Notes under the pieces: model-generated
What the model saw: the letters and a program-made list of their open reading frames with translations, nothing else
What the model was told of the DNA's origin: nothing
Database searches by the model: none
Shown here: one piece after another, positions 8,840 through 16,037 of the stretch
How the letters are laid out: each line of letters begins with the position of its first letter
How positions within the stretch are numbered: position 1 is the first letter of the stretch
Program-made: the position numbers and the translations under genes
NCBI GenBank assembly: GCA_016717225.1
Contig: JADKGB010000001.1
Location: 186,001 to 250,000 of the forward strand
DNA from: Flavobacteriales bacterium
Lineage (GTDB): Bacteria > Bacteroidota > Bacteroidia > Flavobacteriales_F > PHOS-HE28
DNA length: 64,000 nt
Direction: 5' to 3'

Positions 8840-8913
8840 AGATCTCGCACCATGGACAGTGCGGTAATTGCTCCCATTGATAACATTGAACGGGTTCTGG
8901 GGGTGCGAGATCT
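8840..8913 (+). promoter_or_regulatory. Large inverted repeat in the leader between tRNA-Leu and tig
   Basis: A perfect 12-bp inverted repeat, AGATCTCGCACC at 8840-8851 and GGTGCGAGATCT at 8902-8913, encloses a 50-nt loop. It starts 11 nt after the tRNA and ends 21 nt before the trigger factor ATG. In RNA it would form a long stem just before the start codon, so it could separate the tRNA from the mRNA or control tig translation. The function is inferred; the repeat is seen directly. No T-run follows, so it is not a typical terminator. Confidence 0.6.
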
Positions 8914-8934
8914 CTCGCCCCAACTATTTACCAC

Positions 8935-10290
8935 ATGAACATCGAACGAGAAGACACGGGCTTGCTTACCGCAACGCTGAAGTTGAAGATCGAACCAGCG
9001 GACTACGATCCCGGAGTGGAGCACGCACTGAAAGCGCAGCGAAAGTCTGCAAGCTGGCCTGGCTTTCGGCCCGGTCAAGTGCCCATGAGCATCGTTAGGA
9101 AGCGCATCGGTAAGAACGTGTTGATGAAGGAAGTGGAGCGGTTGATCGGCGAAAGTCTCAATGGCTATATCCAGCAAAATGGGCTACGTCCATTGGGACA
9201 GCCATTGGCGAACCATGATGTTGTGGATGGGAACAATTGGGATGAACCTGGCGAATTCACGTTCCACTATGAATTGGGTCTTCAGCCGCAGTTCGATGTG
9301 GAACTGAACGAAAAACTCGGTGTCGAATACCCGGTTGTGGACATCAGCGAGGAATTGGTGACGAAAGAGATCACCGATATGCAACGCCGCTTCGGTAAGG
9401 TCGAAGATGTAACGGTGAGTGAAGAGAACGACATGCTTCTGGGCGATCTTATCGAGCTCGACGAGACGGGTGCGATCAAGCCGGGCGGGTTCATGAACCG
9501 CACCACGATCAGTCTCGAATACCTGAAGAATGAAGTTGCTCGCAAACTGCTTGTGGGTCGTACGCCGAGCGAGGAGATCAGCGTTGATCCGCACACCATC
9601 AGCGATGGACACGACGATCTGGCGCGAATGCTGAATACGGACCACGAGGGTGTTCACCAGATCCAAGGCAACATGTTGTTCCGCATCGCGGAGATCAAGC
9701 GAATGATAGCTGTGCCTGTAGACCAAGTGCTCTTCGATCGCGTATTCGGCCAAGGAGCGGTAGCGGATGAAGCTGCTTTCCGAGAGAAAGTGAAGAATGG
9801 GTTGGATAGCAGTTTGCGCCGTGATAGCGACCGGGTATTCAAACGCCTCGTTATGAAAACCCTGCAGGAAAAAGCGAACATCGAGCTGCCGCACACCTTC
9901 TTGAAACGATGGATCCAGGCCACGAGCCAGAAACCTGTTACCACAGAAGAAGTGGAAGCAGGCTTCGATGGATATGTAGCTGGTCTGAAGCGGGAATTGG
10001 TGGAGCAGCGTGTTATTGAGAAGTACGGCTTGGAAGCCAAAGGCGAAGAGATGGACGCGTTCGCGAAGCGCTATGTGACCGACCAGCTCGGCCAATACGG
10101 CATGCCTGCGCCAGAAGGAGCCGAGTTGCAGCAGATGGCCGGGCGTTTGTTGGGCGATCGTGAACAGATCAAACGGATACGCGACACCATTGTGGAGCAG
10201 AAGCTCATGGTCCACTTCAAGAACATGCTCTCCCCGAAAGAAGGTCGGCTGAGCTTCGATGAGTTCGTAAACTTGGCGCGTACAGTTTGA
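8935..10290 (+). CDS. tig: Trigger factor
   Basis: This is the ribosome-associated chaperone that binds nascent chains at the exit tunnel. The 451-residue length is normal. The N-terminal ribosome-binding domain contains the WPGFRPGQVPMSIVRKRIG signature (consensus GFRxGxxP) at residues 40-60. A divergent FKBP-like domain follows (about residues 150-250), and a long helical C-terminal chaperone domain ends the protein. The gene heads a tig-clpP cluster typical of many bacteria. It follows tRNA-Leu and a leader hairpin; whether it is read from the tRNA promoter is not clear. Confidence 0.95.
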   Translation: MNIEREDTGLLTATLKLKIEPADYDPGVEHALKAQRKSASWPGFRPGQVPMSIVRKRIGKNVLMKEVERLIGESLNGYIQQNGLRPLGQPLANHDVVDGNNWDEPGEFTFHYELGLQPQFDVELNEKLGVEYPVVDISEELVTKEITDMQRRFGKVEDVTVSEENDMLLGDLIELDETGAIKPGGFMNRTTISLEYLKNEVARKLLVGRTPSEEISVDPHTISDGHDDLARMLNTDHEGVHQIQGNMLFRIAEIKRMIAVPVDQVLFDRVFGQGAVADEAAFREKVKNGLDSSLRRDSDRVFKRLVMKTLQEKANIELPHTFLKRWIQATSQKPVTTEEVEAGFDGYVAGLKRELVEQRVIEKYGLEAKGEEMDAFAKRYVTDQLGQYGMPAPEGAELQQMAGRLLGDREQIKRIRDTIVEQKLMVHFKNMLSPKEGRLSFDEFVNLARTV

Positions 10291-10319
10291 TCATCACTTT
10301 TCAATAGACCAACAACTTC

Positions 10320-10985
10320 ATGATCCCACACGACGAATTCCGCAAGTACGCTGTTAAGCACCGCGGCATCAATAGCATGGTGCTGAACGATTATCAAGCG
10401 TCGATGACCCCATACATCATCGAGGAGCGCCAAATGAACGTGACCCAGATGGACGTGTTCAGCCGATTAATGGCCGACCGGATCATCTTTTTGGGTACCG
10501 GCATCAATGACCAGGTGGCCAATATCATTCAGGCGCAGTTGCTGTTCTTGGAGAGTATTGACGCAAAAAAGGACATCCAGATCTACATGAACAGCCCGGG
10601 TGGTGGTGTCTACGCTGGTCTGGGCATTTATGACACCATGCAGTACATCAATCCGGATGTTGCGACGATCTGTACCGGTATGGCCGCGAGCATGGGAGCT
10701 GTTCTGTTGTGCGCCGGCGCCAAAGGGAAACGTAGCGCCTTGAAGCACAGCCGCGTGATGATCCACCAACCGATGGGTGGTGCCGAAGGTCAGGCCACTG
10801 ATATGGAGATCACCGTACGCGAGGTGTTGAAGCTGAAAAAGGAGCTTTACGAGATCATCGCCAATCACAGTGGCCAGACATTCGAGCGCGTTGAGAAGGA
10901 TGGCGACCGCGATTATTGGATGATCGCGGAAGAGGCCAAAGCGTATGGCATGATAGACGAATTATTGGTGCGCAACACGAAGTAG
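10320..10985 (+). CDS. clpP: ATP-dependent Clp protease proteolytic subunit
   Basis: ClpP is the barrel-shaped serine protease of the ClpXP/ClpAP machines. The 221-residue product has the catalytic Ser in TGMAASMGAVLL, the catalytic His in RVMIHQPMGGAEGQATD, and the downstream Asp. The N-terminus is extended by about 20 residues relative to the mature barrel, consistent with an autoprocessed propeptide. It lies 29 bp after tig and is followed by a terminator, so it ends the transcription unit. Confidence 0.96.
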   Translation: MIPHDEFRKYAVKHRGINSMVLNDYQASMTPYIIEERQMNVTQMDVFSRLMADRIIFLGTGINDQVANIIQAQLLFLESIDAKKDIQIYMNSPGGGVYAGLGIYDTMQYINPDVATICTGMAASMGAVLLCAGAKGKRSALKHSRVMIHQPMGGAEGQATDMEITVREVLKLKKELYEIIANHSGQTFERVEKDGDRDYWMIAEEAKAYGMIDELLVRNTK

Positions 10986-11030
10986 TGCCGTGGAATTCCA
11001 CGACTTTGGGTGCGAGCAAAATGAAAAATG

Positions 11031-11058
11031 AAAAGGGCGACATGATTGTCGCCTTTTT
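11031..11058 (+). terminator. Terminator between clpP and clpX
   Basis: The stem GGCGACA/TGTCGCC encloses TGAT, with an A-run before and TTTTT after. It stands 45 bp after the clpP stop, so clpX is likely transcribed from its own promoter in the remaining ~180 bp. A TATATTTCG stretch about 50 bp before the clpX ATG is a weak candidate for that promoter. Confidence 0.8.
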
Positions 11059-11240
11059 CGTTTCCAACGAACCGGAACTGTGGTCATTGGCATCCGCTAT
11101 CGCCTATTGCCCTGCACACCCAAGTTCCAGTATATCAAACCAATAGATTGATATCCTACATCCACGATTGGACGACCGCCCGATCGTGACCGTATATTTC
11201 GGCACCTTGACCGGGAAACCGATCCTAAAGGCCATTTTCA

Positions 11241-12476
11241 ATGGAAAAGAAAGAGATCAAATGTTCCTTTTGCGGACGCGACAAACAGGATACCAACGTC
11301 CTGATCGCTGGCATTACCGGTCACATCTGCGACAATTGCATCGGGCAGGCGCAAACCATCATCGCCGAGGAGATGAGCCAACGCGAGAAAGGTGATTCCG
11401 AAGGGAACATCATTCTACAGCGGCCCAGTGATATCAAACGGCACTTGGATGAACACATCATCGGACAGGACGATGCGAAAAAGGTATTGAGCGTGGCCGT
11501 CTACAACCACTACAAACGGTTGATGCAAACGACCATGGGTGGCGATGAGGTGGAGATCGAGAAGAGCAATATCATTCTGGTTGGTGAGACGGGTACAGGG
11601 AAGACGCTCCTTGCACGCACGATCGCACGTATGCTCAATGTGCCTTTTGCCATTGCGGATGCAACCGTGCTCACAGAAGCCGGATACGTGGGTGAGGATG
11701 TTGAGAGTATCCTGAGCCGCTTGCTCCAAGCTGCTGATTACGATGTGAGCAAAGCTGAACGGGGCATCGTGTTCATTGACGAGATCGATAAGATCAGCCG
11801 AAAGAGCGACACACCGAGCATCACACGTGATGTCAGTGGTGAAGGTGTGCAACAGGCCCTGTTGAAATTGCTGGAGGGCAGCGTGGTGAATGTTCCGCCA
11901 CAAGGTGGACGCAAGCACCCGGAGCAGAAATTGATCCAAGTGGATACCAAGAAGATCCTCTTCGTCTGCGGAGGAGCGTTCGATGGCATCAACAAGATCA
12001 TCGCACGCCGGGTGAAAAGCACGGCTGTCGGGTACAGCGCGAGCAAAGAAGCGCGCATCCTCGACGAGAACCTGTTGCAATATGTATCTCCTACCGACCT
12101 GCGCAAGTTCGGCCTCATTCCGGAACTCATTGGCCGATTCCCGGTGTTGAGTTATTTGGATCCGTTGGATCGCGACACGTTGCGCCGCATCCTCACCGAG
12201 CCCAAGAACGCTTTGATCAAGCAATACGTGAAGCTCTTCGAGATGGACAAGGTGAAAGTGACGTTCGATAAGAAGGTGCTCGACTTCATCGTTGAAAAGG
12301 CGCTCGATTACAAGCTGGGCGCTCGTGGATTGCGCAGCATATGCGAGGCCATCATGACCGACGCGATGTACGAGATACCTGGTTCACTGGATAAACCAGC
12401 TGAACTGCGGATCACGTTGAGTTACGCCCGCGAGAAATTCGATCGCAGCCGTGTAGGCCAGTTGAAGGTGGCCTGA
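11241..12476 (+). CDS. clpX: ATP-dependent Clp protease ATP-binding subunit ClpX
   Basis: ClpX is the AAA+ unfoldase that feeds ClpP. The 411-residue product begins with the four-Cys zinc domain (CSFCGRD ... CDNC, residues 6-36), followed by Walker A GETGTGKTLLA, Walker B IVFIDEIDK, the ClpP-docking region around residues 260-280 (position not resolved in detail), and sensor II GARGLRSI near the end. It sits downstream of clpP but is separated by a terminator, which allows separate control of protease core and unfoldase. Confidence 0.96.
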   Translation: MEKKEIKCSFCGRDKQDTNVLIAGITGHICDNCIGQAQTIIAEEMSQREKGDSEGNIILQRPSDIKRHLDEHIIGQDDAKKVLSVAVYNHYKRLMQTTMGGDEVEIEKSNIILVGETGTGKTLLARTIARMLNVPFAIADATVLTEAGYVGEDVESILSRLLQAADYDVSKAERGIVFIDEIDKISRKSDTPSITRDVSGEGVQQALLKLLEGSVVNVPPQGGRKHPEQKLIQVDTKKILFVCGGAFDGINKIIARRVKSTAVGYSASKEARILDENLLQYVSPTDLRKFGLIPELIGRFPVLSYLDPLDRDTLRRILTEPKNALIKQYVKLFEMDKVKVTFDKKVLDFIVEKALDYKLGARGLRSICEAIMTDAMYEIPGSLDKPAELRITLSYAREKFDRSRVGQLKVA

Positions 12477-12579
12477 TCAACGGATCACGGCCCAATGGCC
12501 CCTCAGCGCCTTTGAGTGCTGGCCCGACGATCCCGTTCAGTGAAGCGACAGGTCTTCGCGCGAAGCAGTCTCGGTCCGC

Positions 12580-12587
12580 TATATTCG
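12580..12587 (+). promoter_or_regulatory. -7 promoter element TATATTCG for the DUF2911 gene
   Basis: TATATTCG lies 27 bp before the ATG at 12615 and matches the TAnnTTYG element seen before other genes in the window. It supports that start and rules out the longer frame from 12516. Confidence 0.5.
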
Positions 12588-12614
12588 CACTCCTTCAGAA
12601 AAAAAACAGAACAT

Positions 12615-13466
12615 ATGAAACGCTTTCTCGCACCATTTGCGCTGGTCATGCTGCCATTCCTTTCGGTGGCTCAAGATCTTCCAGCGCCAAGCCCAAGTGC
12701 CTCGGTAATGCAACGCGTTGGCCTCGCGGATATCACTGTCAACTATTCACGCCCTTCAGTGAAAGGCCGAAGGATCTTTGGTGACTTGGTACCCATGGGA
12801 CAAGTATGGCGAACAGGTGCGAACCATTGCACGGTTTTCGAGACCACCGGTTTTCTTATCATCAATGGCCAGAAATTACCGGCCGGTAAGTATGCCCTGT
12901 TCACGATCCCTGGAGAAGACAAATGGGAGGTTATATTCAACAAGAACACTGATCTGTGGGGGGGCGACGAGTACAACGCTGAAGAGGATGTGTTGAAGAT
13001 CCAGAAAGCCGCCGTACGCCCGGCACCAACCACAGAGTCCTTCATGATCTTCTTCGAAAATTTGAAGGATGACAAAGCCGAGATGATACTGCGTTGGGAA
13101 AAGTCGGAAGTTGTTCTCGAGATCGAAGCACCTTCCCAGGACCAAGCCATGGCCAACATCAAGGAGGCACTTTCCAAGGACGATGCTGATTACAGGACCT
13201 ACGCGCGTTCGGCTTCGTTTTGCGTTGATCGCGGAATAGAGCCCAAAATGGCGTTGGAGTGGGCGCAGAAAAGCGTTGGCATGGAGAAGAAGTACTGGAA
13301 CACGTTCACACTTGCCAAGGCACAGGCCTCAATGAACATGTATGCCGAAGCTGTTGCTACCGGCAAGGAAGCAGTAACACTTGCGGGTGCCGAGAAAGAC
13401 GGTGGTGCTCAAAAAAGCTATCAGACCAAGGTGGATGAGTGGACCAGGAAAGCGGCTGGGAAATAA
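12615..13466 (+). CDS. DUF2911 domain secreted protein
   Basis: This is a 283-residue exported protein with a signal peptide (MKRFLAPFALVMLPFLSVAQ). DUF2911 covers roughly residues 25-170, with the family hallmark VNYSRPSVKGRRIFGDLVPMGQVWRTGANH and a later TPAGKYALF-like turn (LPAGKYALFTIPGE). The C-terminal third is helical and contains ALEWAQKSV and AEAVATGKEAV helices resembling TPR hairpins. The biochemical function of DUF2911 is unknown. A longer paralogue is encoded at 18776-19861 on the other strand, so the two flank the decayed PIG-L/symporter operon. Confidence 0.85.
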   Translation: MKRFLAPFALVMLPFLSVAQDLPAPSPSASVMQRVGLADITVNYSRPSVKGRRIFGDLVPMGQVWRTGANHCTVFETTGFLIINGQKLPAGKYALFTIPGEDKWEVIFNKNTDLWGGDEYNAEEDVLKIQKAAVRPAPTTESFMIFFENLKDDKAEMILRWEKSEVVLEIEAPSQDQAMANIKEALSKDDADYRTYARSASFCVDRGIEPKMALEWAQKSVGMEKKYWNTFTLAKAQASMNMYAEAVATGKEAVTLAGAEKDGGAQKSYQTKVDEWTRKAAGK

Positions 13467-13481
13467 CGGACAGGCACACCT

Positions 13482-13516
13482 GCAGAAGCCCCATCGCGCT
13501 GCGGTGGGGCTTCTGC
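13482..13516 (+). terminator. Terminator after the DUF2911 gene
   Basis: A 16-bp stem (GCAGAAGCCCCATCGC with GCGGTGGGGCTTCTGC, one wobble pair) closes on a 3-nt loop. It starts 15 bp after the stop codon. The T-run is weak, but the stem is strong. Confidence 0.75.
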
Positions 13517-13591
13517 GTTCAGGGAATTGGAATGCTGTCGAAACAAGCTATCGGTATCCATGGCACGTTCACCTTCAGGTCCCAATGTCGT

Positions 13592-14080
13592 TCACAACTG
13601 AAGGGCTCTAATGGCGTTCAGGTACACCTCGCCGCGTTGTTCCGCCAGTAGATCCAGTACCAGCAGGATGCCAGCCTGAGCCAACAGCCCGATACCGAAG
13701 GCATACCAGAACATCTTCTCGTGAAGCAAGTACGTAAGCAGCAGGCCTATGATGGCCAGTGCGATCTCGATCATCTTGTACAGCCGGAAATTTTTCATCA
13801 CGGCTTCCAGACGAGGAACTTCTGCTTGCCGGAACAGGGCAGGAGCGGTGGTGAATTGTGCTTCGAGGTCCTCGGCCTGCTTCGGGGTTCGAAGGCCCAC
13901 GCCCAGTCCCACCGAGATCTGGATCAAAGCCACACCGATCATTGGCGAAGCCGCTCCTTAGTAGCTGATGCCAGTGCACAATAGCCATGCACCACAGCCG
14001 ATCGCCAACACACCTACTGTGACGAAAAACCAACTTTCAATGAATTCCTGGCGGAAATAGGAACGAAGAATGTCTGTCAT
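13592..14080 (-). pseudogene. Small membrane protein interrupted by an in-frame TAA
   Basis: Reading from the ATG at 14080 gives 40 residues starting MTDILRSYFRQEF with a membrane helix, then TAA at 13958-13960. The same frame continues without break for another 121 codons (GAASPMIGVALIQISVGLGV, then a second and third hydrophobic segment). A small Bacteroidota membrane protein of ~160 residues normally has this three-helix layout with a Lys or Gln at the stop position, as I recall the family. The ATG overlaps the symporter stop by four bases (ATGA). It is either a real nonsense mutation (AAA or CAA to TAA) or a base error; the distal part may still start at the ATG at 13942. Confidence 0.7.
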
Positions 14081-15880
14081 GATCCGAATTTTTTATGCGC
14101 GGTCGGCCAAAGCTGTTGAATGGCCAAGGAAAAGAAGATCACGATCGCCGGCGCGATCAGGTTGTACCAGAGGAAGGCGATCTCGATCGGGTCGTTGATC
14201 ACGTTCTCACCATCCATTTCCGCAAAGACGTTGAAGTAGTCGAGTTCGTAATGCGCCAGGATGAGGAACTGTGCGATGAGCCCAGCGATGAACACCGCCG
14301 TGCCTTGAACATGCTTCAAGAAGAAGGCCACCAGGAAGATGCCGAGGATGGTACCGTAGAACAGGGAGCCGAGGATGTTCACCGCCTGGATGAGGTTCTC
14401 GAAGAGCGAGAACACCGCCGCGAAGCACAGCGCTAGCACTCCGAAAGCGACCGTGGCCCACTTGGTCGCCACCACTTGACGTTCGCCGGTCCCGGAGAAG
14501 CGGAACACATCAACCACGCTCGTAGTGGCCAGCGCGCTGAGCTGCGAGCTGGTGCTGCCCATGCCGGCGCAGAAGATCATCGCGAGCAGCAGGCCCACGA
14601 TGCCCACGGGCATATGGTCCATGATGAAGCTGATGAAGATGTAGTCCTTGTCGTTCGGTTCAGCATCGGGCAGTTGCGCTTTCAGTTGGTCCGTGTATTC
14701 ACCGCGCAAGGACTTGTCCTGCTCGAGCGCATCCCGGAGAGCGGACGTGTTCTTCTACCCCCTTTGCGTTACCTGCCCGTTGCGCTTCCACTACAGCGAC
14801 GTAGTACTGCGCGATCTCCTCGGCGTTCCGTGTATGCACGTCTTCAACGGCTTTAGCCGTCCTCTGCATCCGCATTTCCTCCGTATCGTTCTCCTCCGCG
14901 GACCTCTGCGCACCCTGCGTCTCTGCGTTGGAAACTAGCCGCATGTCCTCCACGTTCGCCGCGTTCCAATGCACGGGTGCGGGGTGGAAGAGGTAGAACA
15001 CGAACACCATCACGCCGATGAGCAGGATGAAGAACTGCATGGGGATCTTCACCAGGCCGTTCATCAGCAATCCGCTGCGGGCTTGCCGCGGGGTTTCGCC
15101 ACCGAGGTAGCGCTGCACCTGGCTCTGGTCCGTGCCGAAGTAGGAGAGCTGCAGGAAGAAGCCGCCGATCAGCCCGCTCCACAGCGTGTACTTCTTCGCC
15201 GGGTCCCACGAGGTATCGATGATGTCCATCTTGCCCAATGCACCGGCCAGGCCCAGACTTTCACCGAAGCTCAGCGAGTCATGCAGGTAGTAGAGGATGA
15301 AGCCGAACACCGCGAAGAGCCCGGCGAACATCACGGCCATCTGTTGTTTGTGGGTGACGCCCACGGCCTTCGCACCACCGGTGGTCGTGTACAGGATCAC
15401 CAATGCGCCGATGAACAAGCACGTCCAACTGAGCGGCCAGTGCAGCACCTTGCTCAGCACGATGCTCGGCGCGTAGATCGTGATGCCCGTGCTCAGTCCG
15501 CGCTGGATGAGGAAGAGGATGGCCGTGAGCAAACGCGTGCGATGGTCGAAGCGCTTGCCGATGAACTCGTACGCCGTGTACACGTTCCACTTGTAGAAGA
15601 GCGGGATGAACACGAAGGCGATCACCACCATTGCCAGCGGCAGACCGAAGTAGAACTGCACGAAGCCCATGCCTTCGGAAAATCCTTGGCCCGGCGTGCT
15701 GAGGAAGGTGATCGCGCTGGCCTGCGTGGCCATCACGCTGAGCATCACGGCCCACCAGCGGTCCTGGTTGTCACCGCGCAGGTAGCCGTTCAATGTACTG
15801 GTGTGCCGCGTCTTCCAGATACCGTAGGCCACGATGAAGCCCAGGGTGCCGAGAAGGACGGTCCAATCCAGCCAGTGCAC
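14077..15880 (-). pseudogene. Sodium:solute symporter (SSS family), frameshifted
   Basis: Residues 1-330 from 15880 encode the first ten or so helices of an SSS/SGLT-like transporter, including the conserved LRGDNQDRWWAVMLSVMATQASAITF region and ATTGGAKAV-type loop (YTTTGGAKAVGVTHKQ). This frame stops at 14699. The rest continues in another frame: a helical ALRDALEQDKSLRGEYTDQL linker, then NDKDYIFISFIMDHMP and two or more helices to the stop at 14077. Removing one base (or adding two) near 14741-14746 joins the halves smoothly into a ~601-residue protein of normal length. The hydrophilic linker contains repeat-derived DNA. Partner of the PIG-L gene upstream; substrate unknown. Confidence 0.8.
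14810..14935. repeat. Repeat-derived segment inside the symporter gene
   Basis: On the + strand this stretch contains CCTCTGCG- and CTCCGCGG-type words (ctcctccgcggacctctg followed by cgcaccctgcgtctctgcgtt, and ctcctcggcgttccgtg). They resemble the short dispersed repeats built of CTCTGCGT units that are common in many environmental bacterial genomes. It is in frame with the first part of the symporter and encodes a very hydrophilic NAETQGAQRSAEE...RNAEEIAQ linker between two membrane segments. The identification rests on memory of the repeat family, not on a second copy in this window. Confidence 0.45.
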
Positions 15881-15897
15881 GATCAGTTCGATTTTCG

Positions 15898-16034
15898 CGA
15901 CTGCGGGTCAACCCCGGATGCGAACTCCGGGGCGCAGTGACAGCTATGGTAGGAGGGCGAGCGGCGCGCTTCGCGCCGCTCGCCCTTCATGTTGTCTGTC
16001 ATGCCGGGCTTGACCGGACATCGCGGCAGCGCAC
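15898..16034. repeat. REP-like palindromic element between the PIG-L and symporter genes
   Basis: The core is a perfect 14-bp inverted repeat with a 3-nt loop (GGGCGAGCGGCGCG at 15955-15968, CGCGCCGCTCGCCC at 15972-15985). Outer arms TGACAG and CTGTCA flank it, and CTGTCATGCCGGGCTTGACCGG follows at 15996-16017, wording typical of REP elements found in other phyla. It fills most of the 157-bp gap between two broken genes. It could also work as a strong RNA hairpin. Confidence 0.6.
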
Positions 16035-16037
16035 TGT

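Noticed and set aside
9184..10215. A 343-codon minus-strand open frame
   Set aside because: It is antisense to trigger factor and resembles no protein family.
11191..11200. TATATTTCG as a clpX promoter
   Set aside because: It does not fit TAnnTTYG in register, so it is mentioned only as a weak candidate and not listed as a feature.
13608..14033. A 141-codon minus-strand frame overlapping the small membrane gene
   Set aside because: The Arg/Ser/Gly-rich translation is a shifted reading of the same DNA; the hydrophobic frame is the real one.
14969..15940. A 323-codon plus-strand open frame
   Set aside because: It is antisense to the conserved symporter coding sequence, with composition typical of a shadow frame.
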